Below are positions 26,499 to 36,868 of a stretch of 64,000 nt of DNA, piece by piece. Under the pieces are notes generated by a model. It saw only the letters and a program-made list of their open reading frames with translations. It searched no databases and was not told the DNA's origin. Each line of letters begins with the position of its first letter. The first letter of the stretch is position 1. Source of the DNA: Neoalteromonas arenosi. Its GTDB lineage: Bacteria > Pseudomonadota > Gammaproteobacteria > Enterobacterales > Alteromonadaceae. Both the position numbers and the translations under genes were made by a program. The stretch spans positions 96,892-160,891 of the forward strand of contig NZ_JAUCBP010000006.1 of the NCBI RefSeq assembly GCF_030362855.1, given 5' to 3'.

Positions 26499-27257
26499 TT
26501 ACGGTATCAGCCTCGGAAGGTAGAATTCGTATGCATTTTCAGAATAAATAAGATTAAATTCACATCCAAAGCAACGCGACAAATTTGCCGCCGTTAAAAC
26601 GGCTGATTTAATCCCGCTGGCAGTCACTCTGCCACCTTCTAACATGACACAATCAGTGGCATATCGCGCAGTTAGTTGTAAATCATGACATGACATAATT
26701 ACGCAATTGCCCTGTGCGACTAATGCAGTTAAAAAATCCATCACTGCCAGCTGATACTTTACATCTAATCCTTGCATAGGTTCGTCTAAGAATATTAGTG
26801 CTTCTCCGCGACTGATACAGGTCCAAATTTGCAACAAACAGCGGGCAATATGAACGCGCTGTAATTCGCCCCCTGAAAGTTGCGTTATGGGCCTGTTAAG
26901 CAAACTCTTAAGTTCCAGTGCTACAGCCAACTGCTCTGGAATATCTGTAGTAACACCATAAAAATTCAGTACTTCGCGCACGCTAATTTCAAACTGACAA
27001 GTTACACCCTGCTCTAACAAGCAACGTTCTTGTGCCAGTAGATTTAATGGCCATTCCGATAAGGGTTTGTTACGCAGCATTACATGAGCGCGATGTTCCG
27101 CATACAATCCTGCTGCGCAGCTCAACAAAGTTGATTTACCCGCGCCGTTACTGCCAACGACATGTACCAACTGGCCGGGATAAAACTGCAAGTGTTGCAC
27201 TGTGAGTCGGTTGTCGACTTCTAAGTGCTCGATACACAACACAGGCGCGGCACTCAT
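26499..27257 (-). CDS. btuD: ABC transporter ATPase, vitamin B12 type (BtuD-like)
   Basis: The cytoplasmic ATPase of a type II importer: Walker A VGSNGAGKST, signature QLSGGELQRVHIARC, Walker B ALIFLDEPMQGLD and switch MSCHDLQLTARYA. The Met at 27257 is chosen; the longer frame to 27320 overlaps the permease gene and adds residues unlike the family. It starts one base after the permease stop, so the two are coupled. The BtuCD assignment rests on permease similarity; a haem or siderophore substrate is not excluded. No binding-protein gene is adjacent. Confidence 0.82.
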   Translation of the reverse strand: MSAAPVLCIEHLEVDNRLTVQHLQFYPGQLVHVVGSNGAGKSTLLSCAAGLYAEHRAHVMLRNKPLSEWPLNLLAQERCLLEQGVTCQFEISVREVLNFYGVTTDIPEQLAVALELKSLLNRPITQLSGGELQRVHIARCLLQIWTCISRGEALIFLDEPMQGLDVKYQLAVMDFLTALVAQGNCVIMSCHDLQLTARYATDCVMLEGGRVTASGIKSAVLTAANLSRCFGCEFNLIYSENAYEFYLPRLIP

Positions 27258-27258
27258 T

Positions 27259-28269
27259 CTAACGCCCGCCCGCCGGTCGAAATTGCCCGCGTAGCAAGGC
27301 CCAAATAAAAATGGGACCACCGATGGAAGCCGTTAACATCGATACCGGTAATGTCGTTACCGCCCATACTTCGGTAACCAGAACTACCAATAGCAGTAAT
27401 GCCCCGCCTAGTAGTGCAGACGCTGGTATCAACCACCGATTGTCATAGCCAATCATGAAGCGCAAGAAATGTGGGACCAACAAGCCAATAAACGCAATCG
27501 AGCCGGCTAAAGAAACCGCACATCCCACTGCTAGCGCACAGGCGATTAGCAACCGCTTTTGTAGCGCTTGCACATTTACGCCTGCGGCAATGGCATTGTT
27601 TGCTCCTAGATACAACTGATTTAATTGGGTTGTTTTGCCGAGGATAAAACCAATCGCGAACAAGAGAATAGGCGCGCCAATTAGTAAAACTTTCGGATCG
27701 CTTTGATACAAACTCCCCATCAACCAAAAAGTAAGGTTGCGCATGGCTTGAGCATCAGCAAAGTAATACAACCAAGCGATAATTGCTCCACTCAAAGTAG
27801 AAATGGCAATCCCAGCCAGGATCACTGCTACCGGTGAATGCTGTAAACGCGCGGCGATTTTTATAATAATGAATGTAGATACTAGTGCACCGATAAAGCT
27901 CGCAAGCGGCAACCAATATTGTACCGCTAGAAAACCAGCACCAAAGCCGGATAACAATACCGCTGCGGCCATTAAACTCGCACCACTGGAAATACCAATA
28001 ATCCCGGGATCGGCCAGTGGGTTTTGCAGTAGAACCTGTAAACACCCGGCGCTTACTGCCAGCGCCGCACCAACCAAAAATGCTGTGACTAAGGTCGGTA
28101 ATGTCAGTTGCCACATCACATGCTCAAAGGCATGGGCATTTGCCAGTGTCATTTTTAAATGCACTAACACTGCAGCAAATAGCAAGAGCACTAACACAGC
28201 TAACGCGACAATAACGCGCAAGGGTTTTGTTGTGCTAGATGTGCTAGTCAGTACAAAATTAGTCGTCAC
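27259..28269 (-). CDS. btuC: ABC permease of the FecCD/BtuC family
   Basis: A polytopic inner-membrane subunit of 336 residues with about ten membrane segments. VGAALAVSAGCLQVLLQNPL, ADPGIIGISSGASLMAA, SGAIIAWLYYFADAQAMRNL and LVPHFLRF follow E. coli BtuC closely in order and spacing. The start is GTG, inside the end of the upstream phosphatase gene (11-base overlap), with AAAGG seven bases before it. With the ATPase it would form the BtuC2D2 core. Confidence 0.84.
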   Translation of the reverse strand: MTTNFVLTSTSSTTKPLRVIVALAVLVLLLFAAVLVHLKMTLANAHAFEHVMWQLTLPTLVTAFLVGAALAVSAGCLQVLLQNPLADPGIIGISSGASLMAAAVLLSGFGAGFLAVQYWLPLASFIGALVSTFIIIKIAARLQHSPVAVILAGIAISTLSGAIIAWLYYFADAQAMRNLTFWLMGSLYQSDPKVLLIGAPILLFAIGFILGKTTQLNQLYLGANNAIAAGVNVQALQKRLLIACALAVGCAVSLAGSIAFIGLLVPHFLRFMIGYDNRWLIPASALLGGALLLLVVLVTEVWAVTTLPVSMLTASIGGPIFIWALLRGQFRPAGGR

Positions 28270-28741
28270 TCTGTGCCTTTTGCAAGTGAGTTACCAGACC
28301 ATCTGAAGCGTCTTCAATTAAGTCGAGAACCAATTCAAAACCGCGCTTACCGCCGTAGTATGGATCGGGGACTTCTGTATAACGGCTTTCACCAAAGTTG
28401 AGCATAAGCTTGACTTTATGCTTGTGCTCTTCCGGGCAGCGTTTTAGCAAGTTCTCGATGTTTTCGTCGTCCATGCCTAAGATTAAATCAAATTGTTCAA
28501 AGTCACTGTCATCGACCCGACGGCAGGCAATGCCTTTAAAGTCGTACCCGCGCGCAATCGCTGCCTGCTGGGAACGCGGATCGGGTGCTTTGCCAATGTG
28601 ATAACCATGTGTACCAGCCGAATCGATATCGACCGTTAAATCCGCCTCGCGTGCCTTTGCGCGAAACACCGCTTCTGCAGTCGGTGAACGACAAATATTT
28701 CCCAAACATACAAACAGCACTGAAGGCACTGACCCAGACAT
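28259..28741 (-). CDS. low-molecular-weight protein-tyrosine phosphatase
   Basis: A 160-residue cytoplasmic phosphatase with the P-loop CLGNICRSPTAEAVF near the N-terminus (nucleophile Cys and Arg intact) and the general acid in VPDPYYGGKRGFELVLDLIE. AGGGAA precedes the ATG. It overlaps the BtuC-like permease by 11 bases and is the first gene of that operon. No tyrosine-kinase or capsule genes lie nearby, so its substrate is open. Confidence 0.93.
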   Translation of the reverse strand: MSGSVPSVLFVCLGNICRSPTAEAVFRAKAREADLTVDIDSAGTHGYHIGKAPDPRSQQAAIARGYDFKGIACRRVDDSDFEQFDLILGMDDENIENLLKRCPEEHKHKVKLMLNFGESRYTEVPDPYYGGKRGFELVLDLIEDASDGLVTHLQKAQSDD

Positions 28742-28867
28742 AACATTTCCCTTGAGTTTAAAGAGCCATCATTCTAATCAGTCTCGGTGAGACTGCAACG
28801 CTTGAAGTCTTATTTTAAAGAAGCTGCTACACTATGGCGCGAAATTTACCACTGAAACAGGCACTCC

Positions 28868-29587
28868 ATGCACCACATTTTGATGTTGAGCAGCTCCAGA
28901 GCTAGCACTGAAGACTATTTAGAACACGCAGTCCCCATGATTGATGCACACTTGGCTAAAGCCAGCGTCGCAACCACTAATATCGTGTTTATTCCCTATG
29001 CGGGCGTAACCATTGATTACGAAGAATACACAGCGCGCGTGAGTGCTGCATTACCGGGTAAAAACATACGTGGAATTCACACCTTCGACACGGCACGAGA
29101 AGGTCTAGCTGCAGCTGATGTGATAATGGTCGGTGGTGGTAATACATTTCAATTGTTGCAGCAACTGTATGCCAACGAGCTTATCGAGCCGTTGCAGGAT
29201 CGGGTAAATAACGGCTTGCCCTATATCGGTTGGAGTGCTGGCTCAAATATTTGCGGCCGAACTATTCGCACAACCAACGATATGCCAATTGTCGAGCCTG
29301 ATAGTTTTGCTGCTTTAGGCTTTATCGACTGTCAATTAAACCCACACTACAGTGATTATCAACCGCCCAATCACAATGGTGAAACCCGTGACCAGCGCCT
29401 CGCTGAGTTCTGTCAACTATGGCCGAAAACGCCAGTGATTGCGATTCGTGAGGGTACTGCACTGACTAAGTACGGCGATGACATAACCTTAGTCGGTGCG
29501 CTAGATGGATTCGTATTTATTGGCAGCGAAAAACTACCCATTACAACAGGTACGCAACTCAACAAATGGGCAACTGAACAAGACTAA
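28868..29587 (+). CDS. pepE: dipeptidase E (alpha-aspartyl dipeptidase)
   Basis: A cytoplasmic S51-family serine peptidase of 239 residues hydrolysing Asp-X dipeptides. The nucleophile lies in YIGWSAGSNICG, preceded by VIMVGGGNTFQLL. The later INPHY-like CQLNPHYSDYQPPNHNGETR and IREGTAL segments carry the other active-site residues. Its stop codon overlaps the stop of the convergent bioD. Confidence 0.93.
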   Translation: MHHILMLSSSRASTEDYLEHAVPMIDAHLAKASVATTNIVFIPYAGVTIDYEEYTARVSAALPGKNIRGIHTFDTAREGLAAADVIMVGGGNTFQLLQQLYANELIEPLQDRVNNGLPYIGWSAGSNICGRTIRTTNDMPIVEPDSFAALGFIDCQLNPHYSDYQPPNHNGETRDQRLAEFCQLWPKTPVIAIREGTALTKYGDDITLVGALDGFVFIGSEKLPITTGTQLNKWATEQD

Positions 29588-30279
29588 GCGACGGTTAACC
29601 CGCTAACATCAAGACAATCGGCGACGCGCTCAACTGCAGTAGACTGTGCGTTGTCGCCTAAATACGGCACTTCACCAATTAGGGGCGCATCAATAAAAGC
29701 CTTTAATGTTGCGAGGTTTTCAGCCGCAACAGGCATATCGGTACTCAAGTGGTTTGCCACCCATCCAGCTATTTCAAAGCCTTGGCGCTTAATAGCGTCA
29801 ACCGTAAGCAAGCTATGGTTTAAACAACCCAAGCGCATACCAACCACAATAAGTACGCGAGGTTTTAACTCACTTAATACTTCGGGCAAACACTGCTGAT
29901 TGTTGATCGGTAGCTGCCAGCCACCAGCCCCTTCAGTGAGTAACACATCAGGTTGTAAATCGGCCAGTGCCTGCCAGCCAGCGATTATCTCGCAAGCGGT
30001 AATGGTCTGTCCGACTTGCTCTGCGGCAATATGAGGGGCGATCGGCGGCGCAAAAGCAATTGGGTTTACCTGGCTTAATGTAAGCGCAACACTACTGTGT
30101 TGCAGCAAGGCTTTGGCGTCACCATTTTCTAAGCCATGCTCAGTTTGTTCACAGCCGGCAGATATGGGTTTGTAGCCTATAGTTTGCTTGTTAAGCCGAT
30201 TAAAGGCTTCGAGTAAACCGGTGCTAATCAGGGTTTTACCTACATCAGTATCCGTACCGGTAACAAACAAGTTTAACAT
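29584..30279 (-). CDS. bioD: dethiobiotin synthetase
   Basis: It closes the ureido ring of 7,8-diaminopelargonate with CO2 and ATP to give dethiobiotin. The P-loop is in FVTGTDTDVGKTLISTGLL, followed by YKPISAGCE, TEGAGGWQLPIN and VGMRLGCLNH. Length 231, near the usual 225. Last gene of bioB-bioF-bioC-bioD; four bases separate it from bioC. Confidence 0.96.
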   Translation of the reverse strand: MLNLFVTGTDTDVGKTLISTGLLEAFNRLNKQTIGYKPISAGCEQTEHGLENGDAKALLQHSSVALTLSQVNPIAFAPPIAPHIAAEQVGQTITACEIIAGWQALADLQPDVLLTEGAGGWQLPINNQQCLPEVLSELKPRVLIVVGMRLGCLNHSLLTVDAIKRQGFEIAGWVANHLSTDMPVAAENLATLKAFIDAPLIGEVPYLGDNAQSTAVERVADCLDVSGLTVA

Positions 30280-30282
30280 TCA

Positions 30283-31110
30283 CTAAGCTCCTGCACTTTG
30301 CTGTTGAAAGTGATAAAAATCGACGCTGTATGTAAGCTGTAGACCGTTCTCGCGGGCATGGTTTTGCTGCCACCAGCGCTGCAAACTGTGTAAATCATTG
30401 CGTTTTAGCGGTAACTGGGGGCTGCGAGTTACACCTGCGCCAATCCCTCTGATACTGTGCAGTAAAGTACGAATATCGGTGTGCTCAGTAACAAAATCAT
30501 GTTGTTTTACGGCAGCAGTCTTTAGACCTACACTATGGGCTGCACTTAACCACTGATGGCGTGTAGCAAACTGATTGACCCGCTTTGACTGACCGATGGA
30601 CTGCCAGCCTTGGCGCAGCTCCGGTAATGCATCGTGACGCAATATCGCCAAATAAGCCTGTCCCTGCGGTTTTAATGTGCGTTTTAGTTCTGCACATACA
30701 CGTTGCGGAGATTGCGCCCATTGCAACGCCATACTCGACACTATTGTGTCGAGAAGGTTCTCGGTGATTGGCAATGCTTCCATATCGCCCTGTAAGTACT
30801 CACAGTCACGTGTATGGCTGCATTGCTGATTGAGCTTAGATGCGTGTTCAAGCATACCCGAAGCGAGATCAACACATAGCCATTGTTGCTGAGGCTTTTT
30901 CAATAACCGAGTGAGATAACCTGTGCCACAGCCCAAGTCCATAATCCGCCCAGTGATCGGAAGTACGGTGACTTGTCGGGCAAGCTGCTCGGCGATACTG
31001 CGCTGGACCAGCGCAATTTCCGCATAGTTTTGTGCTGAACGCGAAAATGCTGCTGCGACTCGGCTTTTATCAATTGTGCCAATATCTTGCTGCAGTGCGA
31101 GGTTAGTCAT
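30283..31110 (-). CDS. bioC: malonyl-ACP O-methyltransferase
   Basis: An SAM-dependent methyltransferase that masks malonyl-ACP as its methyl ester to start pimeloyl synthesis. The N-terminus KSRVAAAFSRSAQNYAEIAL, the SAM-binding MDLGCGTGYLTRLL and SSMALQWAQSPQRV are characteristic. The start overlaps the bioF stop by 4 bases. bioH, the esterase partner, is not in this window. Confidence 0.93.
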   Translation of the reverse strand: MTNLALQQDIGTIDKSRVAAAFSRSAQNYAEIALVQRSIAEQLARQVTVLPITGRIMDLGCGTGYLTRLLKKPQQQWLCVDLASGMLEHASKLNQQCSHTRDCEYLQGDMEALPITENLLDTIVSSMALQWAQSPQRVCAELKRTLKPQGQAYLAILRHDALPELRQGWQSIGQSKRVNQFATRHQWLSAAHSVGLKTAAVKQHDFVTEHTDIRTLLHSIRGIGAGVTRSPQLPLKRNDLHSLQRWWQQNHARENGLQLTYSVDFYHFQQQSAGA

Positions 31111-32273
31111 AGTCTATCCCTCGCAATAACCAATGCATCACACAACGCGTCTATATCTTGCGCTGAATGTAAACTTGACAATGTAATACGCAAGCGGTCT
31201 GATCCTTTAGGTACGGTTGGGTAACGCATGGCGCCAACCCAGACACCGAGCGACTTGAGCTGCTCTGCATAAGCGATAGTTGCGGCAGGATCGCCAACTA
31301 CTAAGGGGTGAATAGCGGAATCAGACGGCATAAGCGCAAAATCCAAATCAGCCATCTTAGTTTTAAAGTACGCAATATTTGCGTGTAATTGTTGGCGTAA
31401 ATCGCCCTGTTGGATTAACGCTAACGACGTTAGCGTTGCATGGGCCTGCGCGGGCGGCATTGCTGTGCTGTAGATGTAATGACGAGCAAAGTTTGTCAGG
31501 TAATCAATTAACGTTTGGCTGCCCGTAACAAATGCGCCTGCAGTACCGCATGCTTTACCCAAAGTCCCCATCAACACCTGACATTTATTTTGGTCGGTGG
31601 ACGCAGCGCCAATGCCCTGCCCTTGCTCACCTAATACGCCAAAACCGTGCGCATCATCAATCATTAACCAAGCGCTGTGCCGCTCACTCAAATTCGCGAG
31701 CTTGTCAATCGGGGCGGTATCGCCGTCCATACTGAAAACGCCTTCAGTAGCAATCAGTACATTGCCACCTTCAGCACTCACTTGGTTGCTGGCAATATCT
31801 TCTAGGTGGTAGAGATCGTTGTGTTTAAAACGTTTGAATTGGCAACCGCTGGTGCGCCCGGCCTCAATTAAAGAGGCATGCGATAATTTATCGGCGATTA
31901 AAGTACCCGGCTGTTTAAACAATGCATGACAAATTGCATGATTGGCAGCATAACCGGAATTAAATAATAAACAGGCGTCGCGGCCGGTAAACTCAGCTAA
32001 CGCTTCTGCTAGCTGCTGGTGCGCTCGACTAAAACCGGTTACCAGCGGTGAAGCGCCGCTGCCCGCGCCGTAAAGTTCAAGTCCTTCAACCCACGCTTGC
32101 AATACGTCTGGGTGCTGGCGCAACCCCAAGTAATCATTGCTGGCAAAATTGAGATAAGCGTTATCTGCAACGGTTATTAAACCGTCGTAATTAACGTCTA
32201 CAACTTGATGCTGACGCAAAAGGTGGGCTTGCCGACGCTCCTCTAGGTCGGCTTGGATATAATCAAACGCCAT
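31107..32273 (-). CDS. bioF: 8-amino-7-oxononanoate synthase
   Basis: A PLP enzyme condensing pimeloyl-ACP with alanine. YLNFASNDYLGLRQHP, GAGSGASPLVTGFSRAH, LMIDDAHGFGVLGEQG and the PLP-lysine segment VLMGTLGKACGTAGAFV are all present; length 388. It lies four bases after bioB and overlaps bioC by four, fitting one transcript. Confidence 0.96.
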   Translation of the reverse strand: MAFDYIQADLEERRQAHLLRQHQVVDVNYDGLITVADNAYLNFASNDYLGLRQHPDVLQAWVEGLELYGAGSGASPLVTGFSRAHQQLAEALAEFTGRDACLLFNSGYAANHAICHALFKQPGTLIADKLSHASLIEAGRTSGCQFKRFKHNDLYHLEDIASNQVSAEGGNVLIATEGVFSMDGDTAPIDKLANLSERHSAWLMIDDAHGFGVLGEQGQGIGAASTDQNKCQVLMGTLGKACGTAGAFVTGSQTLIDYLTNFARHYIYSTAMPPAQAHATLTSLALIQQGDLRQQLHANIAYFKTKMADLDFALMPSDSAIHPLVVGDPAATIAYAEQLKSLGVWVGAMRYPTVPKGSDRLRITLSSLHSAQDIDALCDALVIARDRL

Positions 32274-32277
32274 TGGC

Positions 32278-33381
32278 TTATTTTACGGTTTCAGCCTTTT
32301 GAGTGTTTGCCTGGGTCGCGTCATAAAACAATTCAGCACCTTTCTGAGCATCAATCTCTTCATGCAACGCCGCTTCATGTGCTTCGTCAGAATACTCGCG
32401 CGTACGCTCAGAATTAATCCCTAGCTTTTTAAACAGGATCACATCTTCATGGGTTTCTGGATTTGATGTGGTCAACAGCTTACAACCATAGAAAATTGAG
32501 TTTGCGCCAGCCATAAAACACAAGGCTTGCATCTGCTCGTTCATGGCTTCGCGCCCAGCAGATAAGCGCACATAGGATTTAGGCATCATGATACGTGCGA
32601 CTGCGATGGTGCGAATAAACTCGAAAGGTTCGAGGTCTTCGACACTATCTAACGGTGTGCCTTTAACCTTAACCAACATGTTAATGGGCACACTCTCAGG
32701 TTGGCGCGGTAAATTGGCCAGTTGCATCAATAATCCTGAGCGATCTTCAGGCGTTTCCCCCATCCCAACAATGCCGCCAGAACACACATTCATACCGGCT
32801 TCACGCACGTGCTCTAAGGTATCTAAACGGTCTTGATAGGTCCTTGTAGTGATAATATCGCCATAGTATTCAGGTGAGGTATCAAGGTTGTGATTGTAGT
32901 AATCCAATCCCGCTTGTTTTAACGCAATAGCTTGATCGCGCGTTAGCATCCCCAGCGTCATGCAGGTTTCTAGTCCTAGACTTTTCACTTCGCGGATCAT
33001 GTCGGCCACATAAGGGATATCGCGATCTTTCGGATTACGCCACGCCGCGCCCATACAAAAACGCGTTGAACCTGCAGCTTTCGCTTCGCGCGCACGCTGA
33101 ATAACCTTTTCAATTTCTAATAATCGCTCTTTTTCCAAGCCGGTATCGTAGCGCGCACTTTGCGGGCAGTACTTACAATCTTCCGGGCAAGCACCGGTTT
33201 TAATCGATAACAATGTGCTGACTTGGACTTGATTAGGGTCGAAATGTTGGCGATGCACCGTCTGGGCTTTAAACAGTAAATCGTTGAAAGGCATTTGGAA
33301 CAACTCATTGACTTGTTCAATGGTCCAATCGTGACGTACGAGAGATTCAGAATTCAAACTAGGCGATGCCGAAGCAGACAT
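32278..33381 (-). CDS. bioB: biotin synthase
   Basis: A radical-SAM enzyme inserting sulfur into dethiobiotin. The [4Fe-4S] motif is in [20 protein letters not shown], with [23 protein letters not shown] and the [2Fe-2S]-site residues around [10 protein letters not shown]. Length 367, slightly longer than E. coli (346), with a charged C-terminal tail. First gene of bioBFCD, divergent from bioA across about 98 bases. Confidence 0.97.
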   Translation of the reverse strand: MSASASPSLNSESLVRHDWTIEQVNELFQMPFNDLLFKAQTVHRQHFDPNQVQVSTLLSIKTGACPEDCKYCPQSARYDTGLEKERLLEIEKVIQRAREAKAAGSTRFCMGAAWRNPKDRDIPYVADMIREVKSLGLETCMTLGMLTRDQAIALKQAGLDYYNHNLDTSPEYYGDIITTRTYQDRLDTLEHVREAGMNVCSGGIVGMGETPEDRSGLLMQLANLPRQPESVPINMLVKVKGTPLDSVEDLEPFEFIRTIAVARIMMPKSYVRLSAGREAMNEQMQALCFMAGANSIFYGCKLLTTSNPETHEDVILFKKLGINSERTREYSDEAHEAALHEEIDAQKGAELFYDATQANTQKAETVK

Positions 33382-33479
33382 GGGTTACCCTTTACATGCA
33401 AAAAATACTGGCTTAGTCTAAGCGCCGCAAACGACTTGTCAACTCTGACCATTCACCAACATTGACTAACGGTTAAATT

Positions 33480-34754
33480 TTGAACATCATTGAATTTGAT
33501 AAACAGCATATCTGGCATCCTTACACCTCCGCCACCAATCCTTTGCCCTGTTACGAGGTAGTTAGCGCTAAAGGCGTAGAGCTTACCTTAGCTGACGGTC
33601 GGCAGTTGGTTGATGGTATGTCTTCTTGGTGGGCGGCGATACATGGCTACAATCACCCACATTTAAATGCGGCGCTACAAACTCAAACCGCAAAGATGGC
33701 ACACGTAATGTTTGGCGGTATTACTCATCCACCCGCAGTGCAGCTGTGTCGTACTCTTTTAGAATTGCTACCCGATGGGATGGAACGAATCTTTTTAGCC
33801 GATTCAGGCTCGGTTTCGGTCGAAGTTGCGATTAAAATGGCTATTCAATACTGGGCAGCGCAGGGGCAACCGCAGAAACACCGCTTGTTAAGTCCGCGCA
33901 ACGGTTATCACGGTGATACCTTTGCCGCCATGTCGGTGTGTGATCCCGTTAATGGTATGCACAGTCTGTTTCAATCCGTGTTGAGCCAGCAATTGTTCGC
34001 CCCAGCACCACAAACACGTTTTGGTGCTGTGTGGAACGAAGATGAGATGCTACCCGTTATCGAGATATTCGAGCAACATCACCACGAAATGGCCGCTGTG
34101 ATCCTCGAACCTATCGTTCAAGGTGCTGGCGGCATGCGCATGTACCACCCAGAGTATTTAAAACGCGTTCGTCAACTGTGTGATGAATACGATGTTCTGT
34201 TAATCGTCGATGAGATCGCTACCGGCTTTGGGCGTACAGGCAAACTATTTGGTGTCGAGCATGCGGGTATTGCGCCAGATATTATGTGTTTGGGTAAAGC
34301 CTTAACTGGCGGATATATGACCATGGCAGCCGCCATCTGTACGCAAGAAGTTGCGTTAGGTATTTGCGAGGGGGAACCTGGCGTATTTATGCACGGCCCT
34401 ACTTATATGGGTAACCCACTGGCTTGTGCCGTCGCGCATGCGAGTTTGGAGTTAATTCAACAAAACCACTGGCAGTCACAAGTGCCGCAAATTGAACGTC
34501 AGCTGCAACAGGAGCTAGCCCCTTGTCGTGCTCTGAGTATTGTCGCCGATGTACGTGTGCTCGGAGCTATAGGTGTAATTGAAACTGAGCGCGCTATACC
34601 GGTAGCTGAATTACAACGCCATTTTGTAGCCGATGGCGTATGGATCCGGCCGTTTGGCAAGTTGGTCTATATTATGCCGCCATTTGTGATTAATGCAGAG
34701 CAATTGTCAAAGCTTACGCAGTCGTTATTTACTACCTTGAGCAAATACAGCTAG
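33480..34754 (+). CDS. bioA: adenosylmethionine-8-amino-7-oxononanoate aminotransferase
   Basis: A PLP aminotransferase that makes 7,8-diaminopelargonate using SAM as amino donor. [20 protein letters not shown] aligns with the start of E. coli Bio[48 protein letters not shown], the PLP lysine in [15 protein letters not shown] and [13 protein letters not shown] follow. The start is TTG at 33480, because no ATG or GTG lies before the conserved N-terminus; no strong ribosome site is seen. Confidence 0.95.
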   Translation: MNIIEFDKQHIWHPYTSATNPLPCYEVVSAKGVELTLADGRQLVDGMSSWWAAIHGYNHPHLNAALQTQTAKMAHVMFGGITHPPAVQLCRTLLELLPDGMERIFLADSGSVSVEVAIKMAIQYWAAQGQPQKHRLLSPRNGYHGDTFAAMSVCDPVNGMHSLFQSVLSQQLFAPAPQTRFGAVWNEDEMLPVIEIFEQHHHEMAAVILEPIVQGAGGMRMYHPEYLKRVRQLCDEYDVLLIVDEIATGFGRTGKLFGVEHAGIAPDIMCLGKALTGGYMTMAAAICTQEVALGICEGEPGVFMHGPTYMGNPLACAVAHASLELIQQNHWQSQVPQIERQLQQELAPCRALSIVADVRVLGAIGVIETERAIPVAELQRHFVADGVWIRPFGKLVYIMPPFVINAEQLSKLTQSLFTTLSKYS

Positions 34755-34755
34755 G

Positions 34756-35184
34756 TCAAAAATCCACTGTGATTTGCAAGGTCAACAAGCTAACGACCAC
34801 TATGACAGCCAGAATGACCAGATTAACGCCAAAACGATCGGTTTGGCGGCGTGAGCGTTGGCGGTTTAAAATTACGCTTATCAGCGTAATGATCAAGCAC
34901 GCCTGTAATAGTATATTCAACAGATCCACGTGAACCTGTGACCAGTCTTCGCGAACCTCGATATTAAAGTAGGCGTGTAACCCCGTCATCAACTCGGGTC
35001 GCGCATAATGAAACAAGACTAAAGCGCCTGCTAACCCCAACCAGGCAACTATGTTAAGAGCAACAGATAAACGGTAAATGCGATCTTGAATACGCGGCGT
35101 AGTGCGCCGGTCACGGCCCGACATGCGCATGTATTCCAAATCGGTTAATACACCTTGTGCCTGAGACTCTTTGTTATCACTCAC
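34756..35184 (-). CDS. small membrane protein of unknown function
   Basis: A protein of 142 residues from GTG at 35184, chosen because GGAGA lies eight bases upstream; an open frame continues to a TTG at 35238. The first third is charged and hydrophilic (LEYMRMSGRDRRTTPRIQD). It is followed by a helix around VALNIVAWLGLAGALVLFHY, a second at LLNILLQACLIITLISVIL and a third at the C-terminus (NLVILAVIVVVSLLTLQI). I do not recognise the family. It is convergent with bioA (one base between stops) and divergent from asnS. Confidence 0.72.
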   Translation of the reverse strand: MSDNKESQAQGVLTDLEYMRMSGRDRRTTPRIQDRIYRLSVALNIVAWLGLAGALVLFHYARPELMTGLHAYFNIEVREDWSQVHVDLLNILLQACLIITLISVILNRQRSRRQTDRFGVNLVILAVIVVVSLLTLQITVDF

Positions 35185-35325
35185 GTCTAATTCTCCACTG
35201 CCAACAAGTGTTGGACCAACAACAAATACAATAACCAATAAATGCAGCAGTCTTTGCTGGTATAAGCGCTGCGGATCAGTATACTACGAGGTTTGATTTT
35301 TGCCTCGAATTATGGAGATGTATTT

Positions 35326-36723
35326 ATGTCGCACGCCCCTGTCGTTGACGTGCTCAAGGGTCAATATGAAATCAGCACAACTGTGACGGTTAAAGGCTGG
35401 GTCAGAACCCGCCGTGACTCAAAAGCTGGACTTTCATTCATTGCGCTACACGACGGTAGCTGCTTTGATCCGGTACAGGTGATAGCACTCAATAATCTCG
35501 ACAATTATGCAGACGTTCAACGTCTGACAGCGGGCTGCGCGGTTACGGCAACTGGCACAGTAAAAGCGTCTGAAGGCAAAGGCCAAGCACTTGAGATTGA
35601 AGCGACAGCTATCGAAGTCAATGGCTGGGTAGAAAACCCTGATACCTATCCTATGGCGGCTAAGCGACACAGCATCGAATACTTGCGAGAACATGCACAT
35701 TTGCGTCCACGCACGAATGTAATTGGTGCCGTTGCGCGCGTGCGCAACTGTTTGTCGCAAGCCATCCACCGATTCTTCCACGAGCGCGGCTATTTTTGGA
35801 TCAGCACGCCAATTTTAACGGCAAGTGACACCGAAGGTGCCGGTGAAATGTTCCGTGTTAGTACGCTCGACATGATGAACTTACCGCGCGACGACAAAGG
35901 TAACGTTGATTATTCAGAAGACTTCTTCGGCAAAGAAACTTACCTTACCGTTTCGGGCCAGCTGAACGTTGAAACCTATGCTTGTGCCCTGTCAAAAGTG
36001 TACACCTTCGGCCCAACGTTCCGCGCTGAGAACAGTAATACCAGTCGCCACTTGGCGGAATTCTGGATGATTGAACCAGAAGTGGCATTTGCCGATTTGA
36101 GCGATATCGCACAATTGGCAGAAGATATGCTCAAGTACGTATGTAAAGCCGTACTTGAAGAGTTACCTGATGATATGGCGTTCTTCGCACAGCGTATCAA
36201 CAAAGACGCAATAAGTCGTTTAGAGCAATTAGTCGATAGCGAATTTGTGCGCATGGACTATACCGATGCTATCGAAATTCTACAGAACTGCGGCAAGACA
36301 TTTGAGTTCCCCGTCGAGTGGGGGGTTGATTTATCGTCTGAGCACGAGCGTTATCTCGCTGAAGAGCACGTTGGTGCGCCAATCATCATGCAGAATTATC
36401 CGAAGGATATTAAAGCGTTCTACATGCGTATTAACGACGACAACAAAACCGTTGCAGCAATGGACGTATTGGCACCAGGCATTGGTGAGATCATTGGTGG
36501 CTCACAGCGCGAGGAGCGCCTCGACGTATTCGATCGCCGCTTAGCTGAAATGGGATTGAGCCAAGAGGACTACTCTTGGTATCGCGATTTACGCCGTTAC
36601 GGTACGGTACCGCACAGTGGTTTCGGACTTGGTTTTGAGCGCTTAGTGGCATATGTCACTGGCATGCAAAACGTCCGCGATGTCATCCCCTTTCCGCGAA
36701 CACCGGGCAACGCTCAATATTAA
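35326..36723 (+). CDS. asnS: asparaginyl-tRNA synthetase
   Basis: It charges tRNA-Asn. An N-terminal OB-fold anticodon domain (about 15-115, [20 protein letters not shown]) precedes the class II core with motif 2 [21 protein letters not shown] and motif 3 [16 protein letters not shown]. The ATG at 35326 follows GGAGATG; the longer frame from 35293 lacks support. 465 residues, matching the E. coli enzyme (466). A terminator follows directly. Confidence 0.97.
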   Translation: MSHAPVVDVLKGQYEISTTVTVKGWVRTRRDSKAGLSFIALHDGSCFDPVQVIALNNLDNYADVQRLTAGCAVTATGTVKASEGKGQALEIEATAIEVNGWVENPDTYPMAAKRHSIEYLREHAHLRPRTNVIGAVARVRNCLSQAIHRFFHERGYFWISTPILTASDTEGAGEMFRVSTLDMMNLPRDDKGNVDYSEDFFGKETYLTVSGQLNVETYACALSKVYTFGPTFRAENSNTSRHLAEFWMIEPEVAFADLSDIAQLAEDMLKYVCKAVLEELPDDMAFFAQRINKDAISRLEQLVDSEFVRMDYTDAIEILQNCGKTFEFPVEWGVDLSSEHERYLAEEHVGAPIIMQNYPKDIKAFYMRINDDNKTVAAMDVLAPGIGEIIGGSQREERLDVFDRRLAEMGLSQEDYSWYRDLRRYGTVPHSGFGLGFERLVAYVTGMQNVRDVIPFPRTPGNAQY

Positions 36724-36730
36724 TCGTCAG

Positions 36731-36758
36731 AAGGCCGCGCATCCGCGGCCTTTTTTAT
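36731..36758 (+). terminator. Rho-independent terminator after asnS
   Basis: A 9-bp stem AAGGCCGCG/CGCGGCCTT with a 4-base loop and a T-run, eight bases after the asnS stop. Confidence 0.93.
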
Positions 36759-36868
36759 TGCTAAGAACACGCTAAGCTTTTGATCCCACGTATATTTGAA
36801 CTGGAGTAACGCTATCGATTGCTCTATGCTGGACTTATTGACATGCTCCCGCGTACCGAAAGAATACT

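Noticed and set aside
28742..28867. Cobalamin riboswitch upstream of the phosphatase-btuCD operon
   Set aside because: The spacer is only 126 bases, shared with divergent pepE, and shows no B12-box-like string.
33382..33479. BirA operator between bioB and bioA
   Set aside because: Partial arms exist (TTGTCAACT, GGTTAAATT) but are about 26 bases apart instead of 14-15 and match poorly.
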